64,000 nt of DNA from Pseudobacteriovorax antillogorgiicola (GTDB lineage Bacteria > Bdellovibrionota_B > Oligoflexia > Oligoflexales > RGVZ01). Each line of letters opens with the position of its first letter. Position 1 is the first letter of the stretch. The notes beneath the pieces were generated by a model. The model did no database searches, had not been told where the DNA came from, and worked only from the letters and a program-made list of their open reading frames with translations. Shown here one piece after another: positions 1 through 7,565 of this stretch. The DNA lies in NCBI GenBank assembly GCA_945898195.1, contig CAMDHM010000001.1, positions 124,001-188,000 of the forward strand, given 5' to 3'. Made by a program: the position numbers and the translations under genes.

Positions 1-2
1 CA

Positions 3-296
3 GTGCTTCTCAAAAATGCTTCGATGGCAGTTTCCGTAAAATACATTGACCCCAGCTATATCATCCGAGCAGCGGCAGCCAATCCAGCCGACCAGGTTTT
101 TTGCAACAAAATGGCTCAGAATGCCGTGCACGCGGCGATGGCTGGCAAAACGGGGCTACTGATTGGGTACTGGCATGGAAGGATGACCCATGTGCCCTTG
201 CGAGCCCTAGGGAACGAAAAACAAAAGATCAATCCTGACGGTGAGTTATGGCAGACCGTCCTGGAGACAACCGGTCAGCCTCCGCGGATAGGCTGA
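3..296 (+). CDS. pfkA: 6-phosphofructokinase, C-terminal part (cut by window edge)
   Basis: Only the last 97 residues are present; the frame is open to the left edge, so the first GTG is not a real start. The fragment carries KYIDPSYIIR, then AQNAVHAAMAGKTG and YWHGRMTHVPL, which is the typical end of ATP- or PPi-dependent phosphofructokinases of the long/plant-like group, where these residues line the fructose-6-phosphate site and the helix after it. It ends with LWQTVLETTGQP, also usual for the family. The enzyme phosphorylates fructose 6-phosphate in glycolysis. Whether it uses ATP or pyrophosphate cannot be judged because the N-terminal GGDG/GGDD region lies outside the window. The next gene is convergent, 11 bases away. 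Confidence 0.85.
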   Translation: MLLKNASMAVSVKYIDPSYIIRAAAANPADQVFCNKMAQNAVHAAMAGKTGLLIGYWHGRMTHVPLRALGNEKQKINPDGELWQTVLETTGQPPRIG

Positions 297-307
297 CACC
301 CATCCGT

Positions 308-832
308 TTATTTGCCTTTTGGCTCCTTGATCGATTCTTTGAGGCTTTCCTTGAGGCCTTCCTTGACGTGCCGGCCGTGGCGGCGCTCCAGCGCATCGGC
401 CATGACATTTAGGCGGTCAACCAGCTGGTGGAGTTCATCTCTTTCGCGGATTCGAACTCGTTGCCCGTAGTTTCCACGTCTGATCTCTTCAACAAATCGT
501 TCAATGGAGACGAGGGGGCCATAATATCGGTGGGTTAGGCGGAAGACGACCGTGAAGAGAATGATCAAATAGGCGGCAAAAAGCACTCCGATCCGGATGG
601 CATTGGTCACGAAAACGTCATTGGTGACCAGGGCCCACTGCATGTTCTCGTCAACGACGTTAAAAAGACCCATGACGTGCTCATACTGGTCCCGAAACGC
701 TCGGACAAAGAGGAATCCTGACGCGAGGATGAACATCACCGACACGGCAAAGACGTAAAGTCCTATTTTTATTTGCTTGAATGGCTCAATGAGAACCGAC
801 TTCTTTTTACGTCTTGGTCTTAATTCGGACAT
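308..832 (-). CDS. Membrane protein with HAMP domain
   Basis: About 174 aa. The start is placed at the ATG at 832 because GGAG lies six bases before it; ATGs at 844 and 862 in the same frame lack this. The protein has a basic N-terminus, a transmembrane helix (about residues 23-45), a periplasmic stretch, a second helix (about 80-100) and then a HAMP-type linker (RYYGPLVSIERFVEEIRRGNYGQRV, residues about 105-155). The last part is a charged tail with repeated KES/KEG units. No kinase, methyl-accepting or cyclase output domain follows, so it is a stand-alone two-helix sensor-like protein of a type often seen in Bdellovibrio-like genomes. Its partner is not visible. It is convergent with the phosphofructokinase fragment. 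Confidence 0.7.
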   Translation of the reverse strand: MSELRPRRKKKSVLIEPFKQIKIGLYVFAVSVMFILASGFLFVRAFRDQYEHVMGLFNVVDENMQWALVTNDVFVTNAIRIGVLFAAYLIILFTVVFRLTHRYYGPLVSIERFVEEIRRGNYGQRVRIRERDELHQLVDRLNVMADALERRHGRHVKEGLKESLKESIKEPKGK

Positions 833-957
833 TTGAAACTCCATGAAACGATAAGTCTTCATCGGAATTTAGAATTCAGACTTGAAATTTTCGGTCAGGC
901 CAAGTAACCAACGGGGTCTGTAATTTTTCAAGATTCCGATGGTTAGTGGAGATTTTT

Positions 958-1062
958 GTGCACGGATCAAGACATCGCCGCAAACACCCAAAAGGTCGTC
1001 GTAAAGTTGGTCGTAAGAAGCGTCGCATGATGAAGAAACGTCGTGCACTACGGACGGTCTGA
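958..1062 (+). CDS. 34-aa Arg/Lys-rich protein, possible COX24/AURKAIP1-like ribosomal small protein
   Basis: A short gene with GTG start. GGAG at 948-951 sits six bases before the GTG, and a strong hairpin plus T-tract follows at 1093-1150. The product has 18 Arg/Lys residues out of 34, with the core GRRKVGRKKRRMMKKRR. Arginine is coded mostly by CGT, as in highly expressed genes. The composition and size resemble the tiny proteins annotated as AURKAIP1/COX24-domain or bS22-like in other bacteria, which bind the ribosome, but the match is by feel and not proven. It stands alone between a divergent HAMP gene and its own terminator, so it is probably a one-gene transcript. Confidence 0.6.
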   Translation: MHGSRHRRKHPKGRRKVGRKKRRMMKKRRALRTV

Positions 1063-1092
1063 CCGCCCATCGTTTCCTGACTTCTCGAATAC

Positions 1093-1150
1093 AAAAGAAC
1101 CCCCGGACAGGCTCGAACAGCCTGCTCCGGCTGGGTTTCTTTTTATTTTT
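1093..1150 (+). terminator. Rho-independent terminator after the 34-aa gene
   Basis: Arms AAAAGAACCCCCGGACAGGCT and AGCCTGCTCCGGCTGGGTTT pair around a CGAAC loop with a few mismatches, followed by TTCTTTTTATTTTT. It ends the transcript of the small basic gene and separates it from the operon starting at 1280. Confidence 0.85.
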
Positions 1151-1279
1151 CACAAATGTTTTGCAATCCTTCCGCTAGCTTAGTAAGCTTGTTCAAAATT
1201 GCCAGTCAATTCGCCTACGAAGGCACTACCAAGGACGGTAGGACCAGAGAAAAACGGTCTGCACAGGGAGGATTGTGCG

Positions 1280-1987
1280 ATGCTGGATTTTATTTTTGCA
1301 TTAGAGCGCTTTATTCAGAAATGGCCAGCAACGACTCAGTTCTCGATCTTCCAGATCGCCGAGCTGACCAAGACCCAGATCGCCGTGTCCGTTGACGCGT
1401 TGGCTGTGGCCTTGAACCGTGAGCTGGACGTCCAGGATGTCGTCAGCCTTGACGATGCTAAAAAAGCCCTGGTTGACCTTGAAGAACGCATGCAGGTTCA
1501 GTTGGCGGCACGACGCAAACGGATCGAGCAGAAGCGTGATCACGCCGTGAATGCCTACGATTCGACCATGGACAAGGTTCGCGTCCTGCAAATGGACAAG
1601 AACTGGCGCAATGCCTACAAGACGCTCGGCTATTTTGCGGGTCGTTATGAGGGCGATCTTCCGCCGGAAATTCTCATGGCCGTCTACGGAGATTGCATTC
1701 GCCTTGGCGTCAAATCCAATGTGAACCTCCAAGAGCTTGGCCTCTGGTTCAAAAAGGGTTTGGATCTTTCAGTCGCAACCCTGAGCCGCGACAGTATTGC
1801 CGAAGCAATTGATTTTATTGATGCATACGGTGATATGCTGGTCCAAAATGGTGCTGGTGGTTCTGGACAGCGTTTGGTTACCTCGGCACTTCAGTCACTT
1901 GCGATGCCGGCGACGGAATTCGAGCTGGCGGAAGAGTGGCGTAACGTCGCTATCGGCTTTAATGTCGGTACGGTGGCGCTGACCTGA
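1280..1987 (+). CDS. Uncharacterised 235-aa protein, first gene of the lon-epmA operon
   Basis: The start is the ATG at 1280, with AGGGAGGA eight bases upstream; the frame is open further 5' but has no better site. I do not recognise the family. The N-terminal part (about 1-55) looks like a small helical fold (LERFIQKWPATTQFSIFQIAELT), followed by a charged helix rich in Arg, Lys and Glu (about residues 60-95, LEERMQVQLAARRKRIEQKRDH) that may be a coiled coil. The C-terminal half is helical with no obvious catalytic residues and no signal peptide, so it is probably cytoplasmic. It ends one base before the Lon-family protease gene, so the two are co-translated and the product may be an adaptor or substrate of that protease; this is inference from position only. 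Confidence 0.65.
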   Translation: MLDFIFALERFIQKWPATTQFSIFQIAELTKTQIAVSVDALAVALNRELDVQDVVSLDDAKKALVDLEERMQVQLAARRKRIEQKRDHAVNAYDSTMDKVRVLQMDKNWRNAYKTLGYFAGRYEGDLPPEILMAVYGDCIRLGVKSNVNLQELGLWFKKGLDLSVATLSRDSIAEAIDFIDAYGDMLVQNGAGGSGQRLVTSALQSLAMPATEFELAEEWRNVAIGFNVGTVALT

Positions 1988-1988
1988 T

Positions 1989-4454
1989 ATGACAACCCGT
2001 CGGGTAAAGAAAAAACCAGCCGGCAAGGCGCAATTGCCAGTTGGTTTGTCCCCAGCCCAGGTCTATGTGACCTGCGCAGAGGCGTCCTTTAAGTTCAGCA
2101 ACACCAAGACAATTGAATCCACTCACGAATTTATTGCGCAGAGCCGCGCCGTTCGGGCAATCCAAATGGGGCTCGGAATCCGTAAGCCTGGCTACAACAT
2201 CTATGTGGCTGGAATTCAGGGCACCGGCAAAACTAGCGTGATCAAGACGTTTCTTGAAAAATGGTCTGCCGACGCCGTGCGACCGCGAGACTGGATTTAC
2301 GTTTACGATTTTAGCCAAACTGAACAACCCCGAGCCATAAGCATGGGGCCTGGTGAGGGACGGCGGATCAAGAAGGCGATGGAGCATCTAGTTAAGTCGC
2401 TGCGTTCGGATGTCACCACGGCATTGCAGAGCGAAGATTATGAAAATGCAGTAAACGCTTATTTGTCTGCATCCAACGAACGCAAGTCAAAACTTTTTAG
2501 CGATCTGGAAAAACGCGCGAAATCACTGGATTTCGCGATCAAGTCGACACGGATGGGCATCGAAACGATTCCGATTTTTGAGGGCCGTCCGCTCACTGAA
2601 AAAGAATATTCAAAGCTAGCTGAACCGCAGCGGGATGCCATTGAAGATCGCCGGTCCCAGCTGGAACCTGAGGTCCTGGATTTCGCTCGTAAAGTTCGCG
2701 CCATCGAACAGGAAACCAAAGATTACGTTGAGCGTTTGCGCAGCGAAATCGGTTCGCAGGTCGTCACCGGGCAGCTTGATCCCGTTCGTCAGGAGTTTTC
2801 TGACAATGGTGCGGTCATGGAATTTTTGAAGGAGGTCGAAACCGACATCCTTGAAAACCTGCTTGATTTTGTCGAAACCGATGAGCCTCAGCCAGAACAA
2901 CCGCATGAAATGTTCATGCCACCAGAAGAGCGCGATCGTTTCAGGCGCTATAAAATCAACGTGTTTGTGGATAATACGGCGGCCAAAGGCGCACCCGTCA
3001 TTATCGAAACCAATCCCACCTATTACAACTTGTTTGGCAGAATTGAGAAAAATGTCGAACACGGTATGTACCTGACTGATTTCACGATGATCAAGGCTGG
3101 GGCCATTCAAAAGGCCAATGGTGGTTATCTGGTGCTAAATGCACTAGATATTTTCAAGCAAGGTTCAATTTGGGAAACCTTGAAGCGAGTTTTGAAAAAC
3201 CGCCTTGGTTACATTGAAGACATGGGAGAGCAATATTCCCTGCTTCCGACGTCGGGGCTCAGACCGGAGCCGATCCCTCTTGATTTGAAGGTTATTCTCA
3301 TTGGCAACGATGAGATATATCACCTGCTTTATGATGCGGATGAAGACTTTCACAAAATTTTCAAAATCAAAGCAGACTTCGATCACAAAATGGAGCGCAA
3401 TGACGAGAACATTAGTTCTTACGCATCTTTTATTGCGACCCGCACAAAAATCGAAAATCTTGTTCCATTCGATCGATCAGCGGTTTCCACTATAGTTGAA
3501 TATGGATCACGCCTGGTTGAAGATCAGAGATTTCTCTCCACCCAGTTTGGTGAACTTAAAGATCTTACGATTGAATCCGACTTTATTGCCCGTGAACAAG
3601 GCGCCAAAATGGTCGGGCGCAAGCATGTAGAACAGGCCTTGGACGAGAAATTTTTTAGGGTGAATTTAGTTGAAGAGAATCTCTTCACCATGGTTCGCCA
3701 TGAGGATATCCTGCTCACGGTCCATGGTGAGCAGGTGGGTCAGGTCAACGGTCTCGCCGTATATGATATGGGCGATTATACCTTCGGAAAGCTTGGCCGA
3801 ATAACCTGCACAACAACCATCAGTCACGATGGTGTGATCAACATTGAGCGCGCCAGCAAGTTGTCGGGGAAAATTCACGATAAGGGCGTCTTCATTCTGA
3901 CGGGTCTGCTTAATTCATTTCTGGGCACGCGCCGCCCAATCGGCCTTGCGGCCAGCATTTGCTTCGAACAATCCTACGGAATGATCGATGGAGACAGCGC
4001 CACACTGGCAGAATTCGTTGCGATTTTGAGCGCGCTTTCTGGAGTTCCCGTCCGACAGAATGTCGCAATGACGGGCAGCCTAAACCAATTCGGTGAAGTT
4101 CAGCCGATTGGTGGAGTTAATGAAAAAATCGAAGGCTTTTGGCAAACCTGTAAGATTGTTGGGCCTGCGGATGGAACCTTTGCATGCATGGTGCCAAGAC
4201 AAAACGTGCCAAATCTGATGTTGGGACGGGGGGCTCGCCAGGCTGTGGAGGATGGGAAACTCAGAATTATTCCCGTGGCGACCATTGTCGAAGCCTTCCA
4301 TGTCGCAACCGGAATTCCGTTGGGTGTCGCCGACCTTCGAAGTTCAAGGGAAGGTGCTTTTGCGCGTGGATCGGCCCTTCAGCTGGCGGCGGACCGGCTT
4401 GAAAAGTTGCATCGCGAACGCCTCAGAGATCGCGTAAAAGTCCGCGGTAAATGA
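1989..4454 (+). CDS. Lon-family ATP-dependent protease (LonB/YcbZ-like, AAA_32)
   Basis: 821 aa, the usual size for this group. Walker A is GIQGTGKT (residues 75-82). A long helical insert (about 150-300) precedes the second ATPase part, where ANGGYLVLNALDIF stands at the Walker B region. The C-terminal Lon protease domain (about 580-790) has the catalytic serine in DGDSA (Ser670) and lysine in NEKIEGF (Lys713). The 43-residue spacing equals that of E. coli Lon (Ser679/Lys722). The protein lacks the LAN substrate-binding domain of classic Lon and belongs to the Lon-related family that degrades selected cytoplasmic proteins. It is one base after an unknown gene and overlaps epmA by four bases (ATGA), so all three form one transcript. 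Confidence 0.93.
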   Translation: MTTRRVKKKPAGKAQLPVGLSPAQVYVTCAEASFKFSNTKTIESTHEFIAQSRAVRAIQMGLGIRKPGYNIYVAGIQGTGKTSVIKTFLEKWSADAVRPRDWIYVYDFSQTEQPRAISMGPGEGRRIKKAMEHLVKSLRSDVTTALQSEDYENAVNAYLSASNERKSKLFSDLEKRAKSLDFAIKSTRMGIETIPIFEGRPLTEKEYSKLAEPQRDAIEDRRSQLEPEVLDFARKVRAIEQETKDYVERLRSEIGSQVVTGQLDPVRQEFSDNGAVMEFLKEVETDILENLLDFVETDEPQPEQPHEMFMPPEERDRFRRYKINVFVDNTAAKGAPVIIETNPTYYNLFGRIEKNVEHGMYLTDFTMIKAGAIQKANGGYLVLNALDIFKQGSIWETLKRVLKNRLGYIEDMGEQYSLLPTSGLRPEPIPLDLKVILIGNDEIYHLLYDADEDFHKIFKIKADFDHKMERNDENISSYASFIATRTKIENLVPFDRSAVSTIVEYGSRLVEDQRFLSTQFGELKDLTIESDFIAREQGAKMVGRKHVEQALDEKFFRVNLVEENLFTMVRHEDILLTVHGEQVGQVNGLAVYDMGDYTFGKLGRITCTTTISHDGVINIERASKLSGKIHDKGVFILTGLLNSFLGTRRPIGLAASICFEQSYGMIDGDSATLAEFVAILSALSGVPVRQNVAMTGSLNQFGEVQPIGGVNEKIEGFWQTCKIVGPADGTFACMVPRQNVPNLMLGRGARQAVEDGKLRIIPVATIVEAFHVATGIPLGVADLRSSREGAFARGSALQLAADRLEKLHRERLRDRVKVRGK

Positions 4455-5446
4455 CTCGAAATTTAGTAGATCAGTTTCATTTGCGCGCCACCTTGCGTCG
4501 TGCGATTCGTGATTTTTTTGACAAGCGTGGCTACCTCGAGATTGAGACGCCATGCCTCGTGGCAACACCAGGTACTGAAGTCTATTTAAATTATTTCGAC
4601 ACCAGTTGGACGTCCCTTGCGGGGGGCATTCAGCCACTCTACCTGAGATCAAGTCCTGAACTTCACATGAAGCAAGCCCTGGCCGCAGGCTGTCGGAAAA
4701 TTTTTCAGATTGGCCCCTGTTTTCGCAATGTCGGTGAGATTGGTCCCTGGCACCATCCAGAGTTTTCGATGTTGGAGTGGTACCACTGTGGGGGCGCATA
4801 CGAACCCTTCATGACAGAAACCATCGACCTTCTGCGGCACTGCGCCGTGGAATTGAGGTCTATCGGCCAGCAAACACTACAGCTTCCTGAAAATATCCCG
4901 AAGTTTACTGTGGCCGGTGCCTTCAAGGAATTTTCAAATATTGAGTTGATCGATCTTGATTTGAAGTTGGCTGAAAAAGCGAAAAAAGCGGGAGTGGTTT
5001 CGATTAGGGGTGATGAAGATTTTGATACGGCATTTTTCAAGATACTGCTCGAGAAAGTCGAGCCGGCGCTTGCCAAACATCGAGTTTCGATCCTTTGTGA
5101 TTACCCTGCGTCACAGGCAGCCCTTGCCGTTGTGGCTGGTGGTGTCGCCAAAAGGTTTGAGGTTTTTGTCGATGGAATTGAATTGAGCAATGCTTTTTTA
5201 GAGCTGTCTGGGCGTGAGGAAAACAGCGCACGGATAAAACAAAGCGCGGAAAAGCGCGCGGCGGTTGGGCTTCCAAGTGTTCCAGAAGATTTAGATTTTC
5301 TCGCGGCAATGTCCGTAAAATTACCTGAAACGGTCGGGAATGCTCTGGGCTTTGACCGTTTGCTAGCTGTCCTTCTTGAGGATCCTGGAATTGCTGGGGT
5401 CGTCCCCTTTCGTCAGGCCTCGGTCTGGCAAAAATACCTGCCCTGA
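4451..5446 (+). CDS. epmA: EF-P--(R)-beta-lysine ligase (PoxA/GenX)
   Basis: 331 aa, a stand-alone class II lysyl-tRNA synthetase core without the anticodon-binding domain. Motif 1 lies at RGYLEIETP (26-34), motif 2 at IFQIGPCFRN...HHPEFSMLEWY (84-111) and motif 3 at GNALGFDRLLAVLL (about 296-309). The family attaches beta-lysine to a conserved lysine of elongation factor P, which helps ribosomes pass polyproline stretches. The partner aminomutase EpmB and the target efp are not in the window. The ATG overlaps the stop of the Lon-like gene by four bases. A gene for a small unknown protein follows 68 bases later. Confidence 0.92.
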   Translation: MTRNLVDQFHLRATLRRAIRDFFDKRGYLEIETPCLVATPGTEVYLNYFDTSWTSLAGGIQPLYLRSSPELHMKQALAAGCRKIFQIGPCFRNVGEIGPWHHPEFSMLEWYHCGGAYEPFMTETIDLLRHCAVELRSIGQQTLQLPENIPKFTVAGAFKEFSNIELIDLDLKLAEKAKKAGVVSIRGDEDFDTAFFKILLEKVEPALAKHRVSILCDYPASQAALAVVAGGVAKRFEVFVDGIELSNAFLELSGREENSARIKQSAEKRAAVGLPSVPEDLDFLAAMSVKLPETVGNALGFDRLLAVLLEDPGIAGVVPFRQASVWQKYLP

Positions 5447-5514
5447 CATCACATGTCACTTCACGATGAAACCATTTAAGGAGCATTCTCTGCGCCAGCG
5501 GGGAGGCCTTCTTG

Positions 5515-5769
5515 ATGGCAGCATTCGATTTAAAAGCGTGGGCCGGAGGCCTATTTTTTTTCATTCTTTCCATTGGCCGACATCATTCCACGGTCAACCA
5601 GTTTCAATCGAATTTCAAAGGTGCCCTTGGGTGGGAGCGTAATTATGTGCAATGCGCCCAAACCAATTCAAGTGAAGGGTGCACCGCCCAGGAGGTCGCA
5701 AATGCGCGGATAGCACATCGTCGCGCTGGAATCGAAGTGATCTTTCGAAGCATCTCATCAAGGAAGTGA
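5515..5769 (+). CDS. Small membrane protein of the secretin locus
   Basis: 84 aa. GGGAGG ends eight bases before the ATG at 5515; the in-frame TTG just upstream is less likely. A single hydrophobic helix (residues about 9-20, AWAGGLFFFILS) follows a short N-terminus, then a polar region with two cysteines (CAQTNSSEGC) that could form a disulphide. I recognise no family. It starts a chain of four closely packed genes leading to the secretin-like gene, so a pilin-like, minor-pilin or assembly role is possible but not shown by sequence. Confidence 0.55.
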   Translation: MAAFDLKAWAGGLFFFILSIGRHHSTVNQFQSNFKGALGWERNYVQCAQTNSSEGCTAQEVANARIAHRRAGIEVIFRSISSRK

Positions 5770-5773
5770 AAGC

Positions 5774-5932
5774 GTGGAATTTTTTTTTGCAGTTTTGGTC
5801 GTCATCGCTGGTTTCGATCTCTGGATGGTGGACTGGTCCATTATGGTCTCCAAGGTTGCGATCTCAATGAATGAAACAGCGGGGGAGGCGGCGTTGATTG
5901 AAGGGGCAAAAAACCTTGAGGATGACCATTGA
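5774..5932 (+). CDS. 52-aa single-helix membrane peptide of the secretin locus
   Basis: Starts with GTG at 5774, with AAGGAAG eight bases upstream, four bases after the previous stop. The first 25 residues are almost wholly hydrophobic (VEFFFAVLVVIAGFDLW), followed by a polar acidic tail ending NLEDDH. Size and layout are like a pilin-type or TadE-type N-terminus, but no conserved processing motif is visible. Its TGA overlaps the TTG start of the next gene (TTGA), which argues for translational coupling and that the frame is real. Confidence 0.55.
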   Translation: MEFFFAVLVVIAGFDLWMVDWSIMVSKVAISMNETAGEAALIEGAKNLEDDH

Positions 5933-6393
5933 CTCGGGCCGGATGGAAGGATTTTTTCGGCGTGGCTGGTGTCAGGGCAGAGGTTGTGCTGGTCTCGCTG
6001 GCGACACATTTTACGGCGGTACTGCTTGGCATCTCCGCAGCAACCGTTCTTGAGGGCGATGCTTGGCCTGCGGCTGCATTGCGACTGGATAGTCCATCGC
6101 TGCTTATCGGTCTGCCGACGGAGCGTTCGGATATCGGCTCATTTGTACCTGGGGACAAGGTCAAATTGGTGAAGCCTGGGGGCGAACCCTGTGCGTTTCA
6201 GAGCAAAGCGATGAGTTTACTTTCGGTGACCCCAGTCGTTTTGGTTGCCCAAAACCTTGACGCAGTCAATGGCGAGGACATTCGGGCCTTGGCGGAATGG
6301 ACGTCCTCCGCCGGCACGCGGGTCGCGCTTGCTGGGGCAAAGGCCATAAAGTGTAAGGATGCAGCTCAGCTGGATGTCGTGGTGGATCGGTAA
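5929..6393 (+). CDS. CpaB/RcpC-like pilus assembly protein (short form)
   Basis: 154 aa from a TTG start; GAGGA lies six bases upstream. A transmembrane helix (about residues 18-38) is followed by a region with GSFVPGDKVKLVKPGG, which resembles the SAF-like part of CpaB (the ..PGDrVDV.. motif), and a C-terminal stretch LLSVTPVVLVAQNLDAV that fits the end of RcpC/CpaB proteins. The usual CpaB is 250-300 aa, so this is a reduced version, and the similarity is weak. It lies directly before a secretin-like gene, which is where CpaB stands in Tad/Flp loci. It would sit in the inner membrane or periplasm and help position the secretin. Confidence 0.5.
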   Translation: MTRAGWKDFFGVAGVRAEVVLVSLATHFTAVLLGISAATVLEGDAWPAAALRLDSPSLLIGLPTERSDIGSFVPGDKVKLVKPGGEPCAFQSKAMSLLSVTPVVLVAQNLDAVNGEDIRALAEWTSSAGTRVALAGAKAIKCKDAAQLDVVVDR

Positions 6394-6434
6394 GTTCGAT
6401 CTTAATGCGGAACCTATCGCGAGGAGAATTTGAA

Positions 6435-7565
6435 TTGAAGGCAGTGTGGCTAGTGTTTTTTCTCCTATGGACATTGATTTTGCCGGAGGCAGCTCAGGCG
6501 ATGCCAATTCCCCAAAAAAAAAGGTTAGCTCTTGGTGAGACCATTCGCCTCAAATTGCCCGCCGTGGAAAGGGTTCGATTGAGTCGCGATGGAATCGTTA
6601 TCGCCCGGCATGGTTCTGGGGATGAATGGTTATTGACGGGAACGGCAAAGGGAATTGTCCTGATTCATCCCGATGGGGGAGTGGCGGGTGAGAGAGAAAT
6701 TGTCCTCGAGGTCTTCGCTCCTCAGAGCCATCCAGGGTCGCAGCGTTCTATCCGAACGGTTCAGGATCCAAAGGACTCACTGGGTTGCGATGGAATCGCC
6801 TCGCGTTTTGGTGCCTTTGAATTCCGTGTCTCGATGGATTCTCGACGACTGGCAACGGAGGCTGGCCTTGCACCTCGCATTGAATATACGGCGCAAGCCA
6901 ATGTGGTGTCTGGCGGGAATTCAGTCAGTATCGGGCGTGGAAGTTTCGGTGTTGCAGCGAGGGATATTTCCGGTCGTATGGATTCAAATGTGATTGCGAA
7001 GCCCCGCCTTGTACTTTTCCCGGGTGTTGAAGCCGCCGCTCGCAGTGGAGGTGAATTTCGGATCGACGCTCCGGTGTTTGCTCAAGCATCTGGCAATGGC
7101 AATGGCAATCCAAACGGCGTTTTCCCAGGAAGGATGGATGTCTGGAAGGAATATGGCCTAGCCGTCCGAGCCAAGTGGACGGAGTGCGTGCGGGAGAGTG
7201 CCGTTGTCGAATATGAGGTTTCTGTTACGCAGCGTATTTCTGGGAATGAACAGCATTTGCTCGCGGGCCGAATTTCTGGAAAGAGGGCAATCATGGCGGG
7301 AGATAGAGCGTTTGGTGGTGCCGTTGAATTTGCCTCGGGCGCCCGTTCCCGGCAGGGCTCTTACTTGCTCCGCGGCATTCCCATTCTTGGGCCAATGCTC
7401 TCGAAGCGTGACGACGAAAACGGTGAGACCACGATGACCGTGTGGGTGCAGGCGTTGGATGACTCCACTGCTGGGCAAGGATATTTGCCGTCAGATCGGT
7501 CGGAAGCTTTAGAAGTCGATTTTGGCGCCGGTGGTGACGAGGGTTCTGGAAAACCCGTCGAATGA
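6435..7565 (+). CDS. Secretin-like outer-membrane channel (CpaC/RcpA type)
   Basis: 376 aa. The TTG at 6435 is chosen because GAGGAG lies eight bases before it and it opens a clean signal peptide (KAVWLVFFLLW...EAAQA). Residues about 28-85 (RLALGETIRLKLPAVERVRLSR...EWLLTGTAKG) fit the pilus/secretin N-terminal domain found in CpaC. The C-terminal half has the order seen in secretins: AKPRLVLFPG, then GGEF, then a beta-rich part, and finally SYLLRGIPILGPMLS and ETTMTVWVQA. The family forms ring channels in the outer membrane through which Flp-type fibres pass. At 376 aa it is shorter than most CpaC (450-500). No CpaF ATPase or TadB/C is next to it. Its last 57 bases overlap the end of the opposing gene. 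Confidence 0.65.
   Translation: MKAVWLVFFLLWTLILPEAAQAMPIPQKKRLALGETIRLKLPAVERVRLSRDGIVIARHGSGDEWLLTGTAKGIVLIHPDGGVAGEREIVLEVFAPQSHPGSQRSIRTVQDPKDSLGCDGIASRFGAFEFRVSMDSRRLATEAGLAPRIEYTAQANVVSGGNSVSIGRGSFGVAARDISGRMDSNVIAKPRLVLFPGVEAAARSGGEFRIDAPVFAQASGNGNGNPNGVFPGRMDVWKEYGLAVRAKWTECVRESAVVEYEVSVTQRISGNEQHLLAGRISGKRAIMAGDRAFGGAVEFASGARSRQGSYLLRGIPILGPMLSKRDDENGETTMTVWVQALDDSTAGQGYLPSDRSEALEVDFGAGGDEGSGKPVE

Noticed and set aside
7085-7112. Run of GGCAAT repeats
   Set aside because: A simple Gly-Asn repeat within the secretin-like gene, too short to call a repeat element.
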